Below are positions 6,384 through 12,009 of a stretch of DNA of 12,009 nucleotides, piece after piece. The position numbers were made by a program, and so were the translations under genes. The stretch is from Anaerolineales bacterium UBA2200 (GTDB taxonomy: Bacteria > Chloroflexota > Anaerolineae > UBA2200). Numbering within the stretch: position 1 is the stretch's first letter; each line of letters begins with the position of its first letter. The notes below the pieces were generated by a model, which was not told where the DNA came from, searched no databases, and worked only from the letters and a program-made list of their open reading frames with translations. The stretch spans positions 8,927 through 20,935 of the forward strand of contig DCVA01000023.1 in NCBI GenBank assembly GCA_002327925.1. The letters are read 5' to 3'.

Positions 6384-7178
6384 GTGAGCCAGGCTGCGTG
6401 CACGGTCGAGGTCAGCGACCTCATCAAGGCTTTCCGGGTGAATGGCCAACCCCTCAGGGTGTTGGACGGGGTGAACCTGCGCGCCGACCGCGGCACGTTC
6501 GTCACGCTGATCGGCCCAAGCGGCTGCGGCAAGAGCACGCTGCTCAACATCGTCGCCGGCCTGCAGCACCCCGACCAGGGGCAGATCCTCTTTGACGGCG
6601 TGGCGACAGGCGATCGACTGGGCAGGGTGGGCCTGATGCCGCAGCGCGACCTTCTGCTTCCCTGGCGCACCGTGCTGGGCAATGCCCTGCTGGGGCCCGA
6701 GCTGCACGGCGAGGATCCCGAGGCGGCACGCCGCGACGCGCTGAGTCTGCTGCCACTCTTCGGATTGCAGGGTTTTGCCGACAGCTATCCGGCAGCTCTG
6801 TCCGGCGGGATGAGGCAGAGAGCGGCCCTCTTGCGCACTTTCCTTTGCCGCCAGGGAGTACTGCTGCTGGACGAGCCATTCGGGGCTCTGGATGCCCTTT
6901 CCCGCAGCGGACTCCAGGAATGGCTGCTGCGGGTCTGGCAGCAGTTCGGATACACGGTGCTGTTCATCACCCATGACGTAGAGGAGGCATTGTTCCTCTC
7001 GGACCGCGTCTATGTGCTGACGGAGCGCCCGGCCAGGGTGTGCCTTGAGCTGGACGTGCCTCTGTCGCGCCCGCGTGAGAGGGCCATCACCCTGCTCCCC
7101 GAGTTCGCCCTTCTCAAACAGCAGGTGCTGGCCGCTCTGGCCGGAACCTGCCCCGACGAGACAGGCAGGCCGCGCTGA
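6384..7178 (+). CDS. thiZ: ABC transporter ATPase, thiamine pyrimidine precursor (ThiZ)
   Basis: A 264-aa cytoplasmic ATP-binding subunit that powers the ThiXYZ importer. All motifs are intact: Walker A GPSGCGKST (44-52, Lys50), Q-loop in LMPQRD at about 88-92, ABC signature LSGGMRQ (139-145), Walker B VLLLDEP (159-165, catalytic Glu164), D-loop ALD after it, and the switch histidine His197 in ITHDVEEA. The start is GTG at 6384 with GGAG at 6375-6378. It belongs to the SsuB/TauB/ThiZ branch of the nitrate/taurine-type ATPases. The gene ends the riboswitch-controlled operon; no terminator hairpin is visible before the next promoter at 7189. Confidence 0.93.
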   Translation: MSQAACTVEVSDLIKAFRVNGQPLRVLDGVNLRADRGTFVTLIGPSGCGKSTLLNIVAGLQHPDQGQILFDGVATGDRLGRVGLMPQRDLLLPWRTVLGNALLGPELHGEDPEAARRDALSLLPLFGLQGFADSYPAALSGGMRQRAALLRTFLCRQGVLLLDEPFGALDALSRSGLQEWLLRVWQQFGYTVLFITHDVEEALFLSDRVYVLTERPARVCLELDVPLSRPRERAITLLPEFALLKQQVLAALAGTCPDETGRPR

Positions 7179-7188
7179 TAGAGAGGGC

Positions 7189-7217
7189 TTGACTCGGCAG
7201 CCCCACCTGTGGACAAT
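7189..7217 (+). promoter_or_regulatory. Candidate sigma-70 promoter for the corA-like gene
   Basis: TTGACT (7189-7194), identical to the -35 of the riboswitch promoter, is followed after 17 nt by GACAAT (7212-7217), a four-of-six match to the -10. It sits 10 nt after the thiZ stop, in the only gap between the two genes, and would let corA be expressed independently of TPP. The -10 is weak. Confidence 0.55.
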
Positions 7218-7246
7218 GGAGCGGTTCTGGACGGCGAGGAGACCTG

Positions 7247-8233
7247 ATGCGTTCTCTGTACCGTGCCGGCGACGGCACGCTGCACCACGACCTGAATATC
7301 GCCGAACTGGGGGCTGCCCTGAAGGACATGGGCGGCCTGCTTTGGGTGGATCTCAACGGAGATCAGGCGACCGACGAGAGGGCGATTCTGCGCGATACTT
7401 TCGGCTTTCACCCTCTGGCCATCGAGGACGCGCTGGAAGAGTCGCACGTTCCCAAGATCGACGACTGGGAAAGCAACGTCTACCTGGTGCTGCACGCCGT
7501 TCGCTTCGAGCAGGATCCCGTTGCCCGCGTCATTCCTTTGGAAGTCGATGTCTTTGTGGGCGAGAACTTTTTGGTCACCCATCACTGCGACCCTGTGCCC
7601 GCCCTCGAGCTGGTCTGGGCGAACAAGCAGCGTGAAGGTCGGCTGCTGACCCGGGGGTCGACCTACCTGCTGTACCGTCTGTGCGACGAAGTGATCGCCG
7701 AATACATGCCGGTCGTCGACGCCATGGACGACGGCATCGACCGCCTGGAGGATGAGGTTTTCGACCATCCCTCGCCGCGCATGCTGGAGCACATCTTCGG
7801 TCTGAAGCGCTCGTTGCTGGAGATGAGGCGCATCATCATGCCCCAGCGAGAGGTCATGAACAAGCTGGGACGGGGCGATTTCGACCAGATCGGCTCTGAC
7901 CAGAGGGTCTACTTTCGTGATCTCTATGACCAGCTCGTGCGCCTGCACGACATTGTCGACAGCATGCGCGACCTGGTGAGCGGCACTCTGGATACCTATC
8001 TGTCGGTCGTCAACAACCGCCTGAACGAGACGATGCGAACCTTGACCTGGATCACCACCCTGTTCATGCCCCTCTCGTTCGTGGCCAGCTTCTTCGGCAT
8101 GAACTTTTTTGCGCCGCAGCCGCTGATCTTTGATGCCTGGACCACGCGTTTCGCCTTTGTCCTGACTATGGCCGCCATGGTGATGATGCCCATTGTGATG
8201 TTCATGTGGCTGCGCAAACGAACCCCGGAGTAG
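7247..8233 (+). CDS. corA: CorA-family divalent cation transporter
   Basis: A 328-aa member of the CorA/MIT family, which forms homopentameric channels for Mg2+ or related divalent cations. GAGGAG sits 5 nt before the ATG. Residues 1-250 are the cytoplasmic alpha/beta funnel and long stalk helix, with typical elements such as FHPLAIEDALE near 48-62 and PKIDDW at about 67-72. Two membrane helices follow at about 266-290 and 304-323, with the obligatory pore motif Gly-Met-Asn at 284-286 at the end of the first. The segment after GMN reads FFAPQPLIFDAW, without the acidic MPEL loop of the Escherichia and Thermotoga proteins, so Mg2+ selectivity is uncertain and another divalent ion is possible. 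The basic C-terminus (WLRKRTPE) is usual. It is followed 12 nt later by the GyrI-like gene. Confidence 0.92.
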   Translation: MRSLYRAGDGTLHHDLNIAELGAALKDMGGLLWVDLNGDQATDERAILRDTFGFHPLAIEDALEESHVPKIDDWESNVYLVLHAVRFEQDPVARVIPLEVDVFVGENFLVTHHCDPVPALELVWANKQREGRLLTRGSTYLLYRLCDEVIAEYMPVVDAMDDGIDRLEDEVFDHPSPRMLEHIFGLKRSLLEMRRIIMPQREVMNKLGRGDFDQIGSDQRVYFRDLYDQLVRLHDIVDSMRDLVSGTLDTYLSVVNNRLNETMRTLTWITTLFMPLSFVASFFGMNFFAPQPLIFDAWTTRFAFVLTMAAMVMMPIVMFMWLRKRTPE

Positions 8234-8245
8234 AGAAAGGACACG

Positions 8246-8716
8246 ATGAACCCAGATCCCAACACTCCCCTGCAGGTCGAGATCCGCGAGCTCCCCGCGG
8301 TGCGGGTCGTCACCCTCGCTTTCATGCCAGAGTCCCAGAGTGAGAACCACGGCACGGAGATCCGTTCGCGCTTTGAACGCGTTCAGGAGTGGTTGAAGGG
8401 GCTGGGGCTCGATCCCTACACACGGCTGACAATCGGGGAGATTGTATCGATCGATGAGCGGCTCTTGCGCTACGACTGCTGCGTGGAGATTCCGGACGAG
8501 GTGCAGATCTGCCCGGAAGGAATGCGCATCAGAAGACTGCACGGTGGTCGTTACGCCGTGCTGACCATCACCAAGGAACCTGAGGTCATCACAGACAGCA
8601 TTCGCCGCTTGTATGAGCAGTGGGTGCCGGAGCACGAGCTGAAGATTGACGCCTCACGGCCGACGTACGAGATATACTGGGCCGATACCATGGACTACTG
8701 CGTGCCCCTCATGTAA
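8246..8716 (+). CDS. Stand-alone GyrI-like small-molecule-binding protein
   Basis: A 156-aa soluble protein of the GyrI-like / AraC effector-binding (SBM) fold. The opening VEIRELPAVRVVTLAF is the usual first strand of this family, followed by a helix (GTEIRSRFERVQEWLKGLGL, about 33-52), a region with GEIVSIDERLLRYDCCVEIP, the GGRYAVLTI strand near 110, and the closing helix-strand RLYEQWVPE ... YEIYW. There is no DNA-binding domain, so it is not a complete AraC- or MerR-type regulator. Such single-domain members may bind amphipathic or drug-like ligands, inhibit gyrase, or, in some cases, hydrolyse cyclopropanoid toxins; none of these roles can be chosen here. The start ATG has AAAGGA upstream, and the gene is probably co-transcribed with corA. 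Confidence 0.8.
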   Translation: MNPDPNTPLQVEIRELPAVRVVTLAFMPESQSENHGTEIRSRFERVQEWLKGLGLDPYTRLTIGEIVSIDERLLRYDCCVEIPDEVQICPEGMRIRRLHGGRYAVLTITKEPEVITDSIRRLYEQWVPEHELKIDASRPTYEIYWADTMDYCVPLM

Positions 8717-8735
8717 TCGGCTCGGCGGACACAAA

Positions 8736-8777
8736 GAAGACTTCCAAAGTCCTGCGGACTTTGGAAGTCTCTTCTTG
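8736..8777. terminator. Bidirectional terminator between convergent genes
   Basis: AGACTTCCAAAGTCC (8738-8752) and GGACTTTGGAAGTCT (8756-8770) form a perfect 15-bp stem around the loop TGC. The + strand continues CTCTTCTTG and the - strand continues TCTTTGT, so both sides are T-rich but interrupted. Its position, 19 nt after the GyrI-like stop and 15 nt after the ferredoxin stop on the other strand, fits termination of both. Confidence 0.85.
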
Positions 8778-8785
8778 CGGATCAG

Positions 8786-9046
8786 TTACTTGGCTTGCTT
8801 GCCAGGGTGCAGCCTGGCGAACTTGGCCAGAAGCTCCTCGTTCGTTTCCTGGTGGTCAGGATCCGGCACACAGGCATCCACCGGGCACACAGACGCACAC
8901 TGCTGGGTCTTGAAAAAACCCACGCACTCGGTGCACTTGTCCGCGTCGATGATCGAGTGCTCGTCGCCGTCGCTGATCGCCTCGTTCGGGCACTCGGACT
9001 GGCACGCCGCACAGGCGATGCAGTCATCCGTAATCTTGAAAGCCAT
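8786..9046 (-). CDS. yfhL: 2[4Fe-4S] ferredoxin, YfhL/Alvin type
   Basis: An 86-aa soluble electron carrier with two cubane clusters. The first motif is C9-x2-C12-x2-C15-x3-C19-P. The second is C38-x2-C41-x8-C50-x3-C54-P, where the eight-residue gap instead of two is diagnostic of the Alvin (Allochromatium) / YfhL group, whose clusters have unusually low and unequal potentials. The C-terminal extension DPDHQETNEELLAKFARLH (63-81) matches the helical tail typical of this group. C59 is a ninth cysteine, in CPVDAC. The start ATG has GAGGAGGA at the usual distance (9053-9060 on the + strand). It is a single-gene unit with its own candidate promoter, convergent with the corA block. The electron donor and acceptor cannot be told from the neighbourhood. 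Confidence 0.95.
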   Translation of the reverse strand: MAFKITDDCIACAACQSECPNEAISDGDEHSIIDADKCTECVGFFKTQQCASVCPVDACVPDPDHQETNEELLAKFARLHPGKQAK

Positions 9047-9145
9047 CCGTCTTCCTCCTCAAACAGTAGTGACTCGTCCTGCTTCACTCCAGATGCCCTC
9101 GGCGGCGCTAGCGCGGCCACTTAGCTTCGGAAGCGAGCGCACGAA

Positions 9146-9173
9146 ATTGTAGCATCAATCGTTTTGGATGCAA
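9146..9173 (-). promoter_or_regulatory. Candidate promoter of the ferredoxin gene
   Basis: On the minus strand, TTGCAT (9168-9173) and TACAAT (9146-9151) are separated by 16 nt. The -10 matches five of six and the -35 three of six. Transcription would start near 9139, leaving a leader of about 90 nt that contains the 10-bp palindrome GCGCTAGCGC (9105-9114), whose role, if any, is unknown. Confidence 0.5.
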
Positions 9174-9193
9174 AATCGGGCGGTGAGCCGGAT

Positions 9194-11152
9194 CTATACT
9201 GGCTTGCCGGCCGCGGTTCCGGAGGAGGACTTTTCCTCCTCGACCTTTTCCATCTCCATGGCCACCAGTGTGGCGGCCAATTGCTGGATCGCCCCCCGCT
9301 GCTTGCGATAGTAGTCGGATTCGCTGATCGCCAGGCGGTCGGCAACCTCCCGGATCTGCTTGCCCTGAACGAACTTGAGCTCGAGGATGTTGTAAGAGAG
9401 CCAGCCGCTGGCGGTGTAGAGTCTCTCCCCGCCGGGTCTCAGCCGCTCGATGCCCCTGGTAAGGACGGAGCGCAGGGCCCGTGCCGGTTCTCCATCATTC
9501 TCGGCCAGCGCGCCGCGCACCAAACGGGTGCGCTGCAGCGGGCTGTCCGTCAGCCGCGGTCCACCCCAGAAGTGGCGCAGAGCGTCGCGCACCACGTCGG
9601 GCAGGTCCGGGGCGTAGACCGGGTTGCTCTCCAGCCGCTCCAGCCTGGGGGATGCGGCGGGCGGAGGCTCGGACCGCAGGCGCTGCAACTCCTCGATCTC
9701 CGGGATAATCTGGCGCAGGGCGGCAAAGACATCCTGCTGCAGGTGCATATCTTCCAGGGCCATCTCGGCCTGCCCCACATAAACGGCCACGGCAGCCAGC
9801 TCCTCCAGCGGCAGGGAGGGCTCGCCGTTGGTCGTTTCGACGCCCAGGATGCCCAGGGTCGCACTGCGGTCCTTGTCGCGCAGCGGCAGCAGCCAGTAGC
9901 CGTCGCGCACCACAAAATCGGAGTTGCGCAGCTCACCGCGGGGTGCGGTGGGCTGTTCGAACTCGGGCAGGAGACGGTGCCAGTCCATTCCCTTGAGGAA
10001 GCGGTCGGCCGCCTCGCGAGGCCCGCAAAAGACCCGAACCTCCAGCGCTCCTTCTTCCATGGCCACCACAAAGCCGCTGCGCACCCTCAGCCGCTCACAC
10101 AGAGAGATGAGTACGTTCTCCAGTAGCTGTTTCAGGTCATTGCTAGTGAGCAGGTGCGTGTCGAGCTGCTCGATCCACTCGACCTCGGCGCGGTCCTGGC
10201 GGTAGATCAGGCGGTCAATAATGGGCTTGAGGCGCTCGATGAACAGCTGGAAAAGAACGATGCCCAGGATGACGCCAAAGATCAGCGCCGTATCGCGCGG
10301 TATGCCGAGAATGACCTCCACCTTGGGGATAACCAGCATCAGGGCCAGCACGGCCGACCCGAGCAGAGGAACTCGCAGCAGGTAGTGCACCAGGTTGTGC
10401 TTGACCACCCGGTCCGGCGAGAATACTCCCTGATAGGCCACCGTGTAGGCGCTGACCACGGTCATAAAGGCCACTGCCACATTGCCCAGCAGTGCCAGAC
10501 CCTGAACCCAGTCAAAGCTGATGTGCCGGGACATGGTGGGCAGCAACAGATACGGAAACACGCCGACGGCCGGCGCTACGATGGCCACGGTCAAATAGGA
10601 CATCCGGCGGCGTGAAGTCGTGGTCAACGAACGCTGGCGGGCCTGGAAGACGTTCCATATGGCAAAGCCCACGGTAACGAAGAAGAAGGCGCTGAAAGGC
10701 ACAAACCAGGGACCGGCCATCAGCATGGCCTCTTCACCGGAGATGAACTGACTCTTCACCACCCACTGCGTCGCTACGACCAGCACCACGCACACCAACC
10801 CGATGGCGTAGGCCAGACTTACACCGGCCCGGCGCCGCGTAGATGGTGAGCCAGTGGTGGACAGCAGGGCATCGGAAAAGTGCAGGCAGGCGGCGGGGAC
10901 AAACGCGATTCCCAGCCATTGGAAGCGCAGCCAGGCCAGCGTTGCCCTGGCCGAAATGACGTTGCCGACCACGACATCGCCCGCGTACACGATGGTGATG
11001 CAGGCCAGCAGGGCCGAGAAGGCCTGCGCGACAGGGCTGCGCAGGTTGTGGGTGACGATGTAGGCCAGCAGCGAAACGCCGATGATGACGTTGGCCGCCG
11101 CCAGCACCTGGTTGGCCAGAACGAGGCCTGAGCTGAGCCAGTTGGCGGGCAT
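9194..11152 (-). CDS. Membrane-anchored one-component regulator: 9 TM, GAF, HTH
   Basis: A 652-aa integral membrane protein, probably a signal-sensing transcription regulator. Hydrophobic segments lie at about 10-33, 41-62, 78-93, 110-131, 147-168, 185-206, 215-243, 258-276 and 286-306; the first seven resemble the 7TM input region of some histidine kinases. A cytoplasmic GAF-like domain follows (about 325-470), then a short charged helix, a Pro-rich break near 496, a helical stretch (512-575), and a helix-turn-helix at about 590-628 (GKQIREVADRLAISESDYYR). No HisKA, HATPase, GGDEF or receiver motif is present, so the output is presumably DNA binding by the HTH. I recall similar C-terminal segments in Chloroflexota regulators. 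The start ATG at 11152 gives a 10-nt gap after cdsA and a weak GAGAG upstream; an earlier ATG at 11185 would overlap cdsA by 23 nt. Ligand and targets are unknown. Confidence 0.75.
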   Translation of the reverse strand: MPANWLSSGLVLANQVLAAANVIIGVSLLAYIVTHNLRSPVAQAFSALLACITIVYAGDVVVGNVISARATLAWLRFQWLGIAFVPAACLHFSDALLSTTGSPSTRRRAGVSLAYAIGLVCVVLVVATQWVVKSQFISGEEAMLMAGPWFVPFSAFFFVTVGFAIWNVFQARQRSLTTTSRRRMSYLTVAIVAPAVGVFPYLLLPTMSRHISFDWVQGLALLGNVAVAFMTVVSAYTVAYQGVFSPDRVVKHNLVHYLLRVPLLGSAVLALMLVIPKVEVILGIPRDTALIFGVILGIVLFQLFIERLKPIIDRLIYRQDRAEVEWIEQLDTHLLTSNDLKQLLENVLISLCERLRVRSGFVVAMEEGALEVRVFCGPREAADRFLKGMDWHRLLPEFEQPTAPRGELRNSDFVVRDGYWLLPLRDKDRSATLGILGVETTNGEPSLPLEELAAVAVYVGQAEMALEDMHLQQDVFAALRQIIPEIEELQRLRSEPPPAASPRLERLESNPVYAPDLPDVVRDALRHFWGGPRLTDSPLQRTRLVRGALAENDGEPARALRSVLTRGIERLRPGGERLYTASGWLSYNILELKFVQGKQIREVADRLAISESDYYRKQRGAIQQLAATLVAMEMEKVEEEKSSSGTAAGKPV

Positions 11153-11162
11153 CACACGGCTC

Positions 11163-11951
11163 TCAATGCACGAACCAGAGCACAAAGTAGTAGCCGATCA
11201 CCCCGGCGAAAATGAGGCTGTCGATGCGATCCAATGCTCCGCCGTGACCCGGGATGAGGTTGCTGGAATCCTTAACTCCTACCTGTCGCTTGACCAATGA
11301 CTCAGCCAGGTCGCCAAAGATCGCCCCGACCGCAAGCGCCAATCCCAACGCCACACCCTGCCACCAGGGCACGCCCAGGAGATGGCCGACGATGGCCACC
11401 GTGAACGGGCCTCCGACAAAGCCGGCTATGGCGCCTTCCCAGGTTTTGTGCGGGCTGACGTGCGTGAAGAATCCGTGTCTGCCGAAGGTGCGTCCAAAGA
11501 ACCAGGCAAGAGAGTCCGTGGCCCAGGTTCCCGCAAGGACCAAATAGATCCAATCGAGGCCCTGCGGAAGGGCCCGCAGGAGGATCAGATGGCTGAACAG
11601 GCCGCCCACGTAGAGCGCTCCGGCGGTGGTCACGGCCCATCCCAGCAAAAAGCCCTCAGAATCCCTGCGCAGAACAGTCCAGACCATAGGGGCGGCAACC
11701 ATGAAGGCCAGGGTTGGACGCCACAGGGCGAGTCCGGGCAGGTAGGCATCCACCATCATCAGGACGATCCAGGCCAGGCCCACAGCGATGAACGGCTTCT
11801 GGCCGACTCTGCGCATGAGCTGGAAGAATTCGTTGCCCGCCAGCAGGCCGAAAAGGGTGACCACAGCGGCGAAGGGTATCCCTCCGAGGTAGGAAGCCCA
11901 GAGTACAATGGGCACCAGGATCATGACGCTGAAGGCGCGCTCCTTGAGCAT
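11163..11951 (-). CDS. cdsA: Phosphatidate cytidylyltransferase
   Basis: A 262-aa membrane enzyme that makes CDP-diacylglycerol from phosphatidic acid and CTP, the branch point for phosphatidylglycerol and other phospholipids. About seven to eight hydrophobic segments cover the length. The family signature lies at 218-244: S218-L-V-K221-R222, K227-D228, and PGHGG to D241-R-I-D244, with the metal- and CTP-binding charged residues intact. Two further conserved blocks are present: ATDSLAWFFGRTFG (144-157) and SPHKTWEG (166-173). One position of the signature after HGG is Ala239 where a larger aliphatic residue is usual. The ATG at 11951 was preferred over an in-frame TTG at 11975 because AAAGGA lies 9 nt before it. 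The gene directly precedes the membrane regulator and is likely co-transcribed with it. Confidence 0.93.
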   Translation of the reverse strand: MLKERAFSVMILVPIVLWASYLGGIPFAAVVTLFGLLAGNEFFQLMRRVGQKPFIAVGLAWIVLMMVDAYLPGLALWRPTLAFMVAAPMVWTVLRRDSEGFLLGWAVTTAGALYVGGLFSHLILLRALPQGLDWIYLVLAGTWATDSLAWFFGRTFGRHGFFTHVSPHKTWEGAIAGFVGGPFTVAIVGHLLGVPWWQGVALGLALAVGAIFGDLAESLVKRQVGVKDSSNLIPGHGGALDRIDSLIFAGVIGYYFVLWFVH

Positions 11952-12009
11952 GACGGGCAATCCTTTCAAAGACAACGACAGACCTGCGGCCCCGTCTGCG
12001 CGGGGCGGT
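11952..12009 (-). other. Upstream edge of cdsA; possible end of another gene
   Basis: This stretch holds the cdsA ribosome binding site (AAAGGA, + strand 11961-11966). One minus-strand frame from the window edge reads RPAQTGPQVCRCL and stops at TGA (11966-11968), which would end 14 nt before the cdsA start. cdsA often follows uppS, so this might be the tail of an isoprenyl transferase, but 13 codons show nothing diagnostic. Confidence 0.3.

Noticed and set aside
4508..7178. Sulfonate/taurine or nitrate ABC transporter
   Set aside because: The permease and ATPase alone would allow it, but the TPP riboswitch and the NMT1/THI5-type binding protein argue for a thiamine precursor.
7010..8635. 541-codon open frame on the minus strand opposite thiZ, corA and the GyrI-like gene
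   Set aside because: It lies antisense to three genes with clear family motifs, has no recognisable domain or ribosome binding site, and its low-complexity His/Gln/Val/Gly-rich composition is typical of a shadow frame in GC-rich DNA.
9164..10126. 320-codon plus-strand frame opposite the membrane regulator
   Set aside because: It is antisense to the GAF and HTH parts of a convincing protein, with no start signal and biased composition.
9194..11152. Sensor histidine kinase
   Set aside because: The 7TM and GAF parts suggest it, but there is no phosphoacceptor H-box and no N, G1 or G2 ATP-binding motif anywhere in the chain.

Overview
The window looks like a chromosomal segment of an uncultured or little-studied member of Chloroflexota, probably Anaerolineae-like. 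It is GC-rich, and three features point this way: a secreted protein with a Pro/Thr-repeat linker ending in a short 'YLPALLR' tail, a membrane regulator whose C-terminal helix-turn-helix resembles a type I associate with Chloroflexota, and a 'GTCAyTGCGAG ... CTCGCAATGAC' dispersed inverted repeat. The taxonomic call is inference from these signatures. No rRNA, tRNA, CRISPR array, transposase or phage gene was seen.

Left part, + strand (1-4269). The last 12 codons of an upstream gene are followed by a 268-bp intergenic region. It holds two overlapping inverted repeats that share one arm, and a candidate promoter. Next come a secreted beta-propeller protein of 679 aa, made of two homologous seven-blade halves, and 29 nt later a GH5 endoglycoceramidase / steryl-glucosidase-like hydrolase of 630 aa with no signal peptide.

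Centre, + strand (4282-7178). A consensus-like sigma-70 promoter, a TPP riboswitch and an intrinsic terminator precede an ABC transporter operon: permease, lipoprotein substrate-binding protein of the NMT1/THI5 type, and ATPase (thiX-thiY-thiZ). Together they read as a thiamine-pyrimidine-precursor salvage operon shut off by TPP through transcription termination. After it, with its own candidate promoter, lie a CorA-type divalent cation transporter and a stand-alone GyrI-like ligand-binding protein 12 nt downstream. A 15-bp hairpin closes this + strand block and probably also terminates the opposing ferredoxin gene.

Right part, - strand (8786-12009). Read from right to left, cdsA (phosphatidate cytidylyltransferase) is followed 10 nt later by a 652-aa regulator with about nine membrane segments, a GAF-like domain and a C-terminal HTH, with no kinase domain. 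A separately promoted YfhL/Alvin-type 2[4Fe-4S] ferredoxin lies furthest left. The most unusual items are the duplicated double propeller, the shared-arm hairpins upstream of it, the membrane-anchored regulator, and the CorA variant that lacks the usual MPEL loop.
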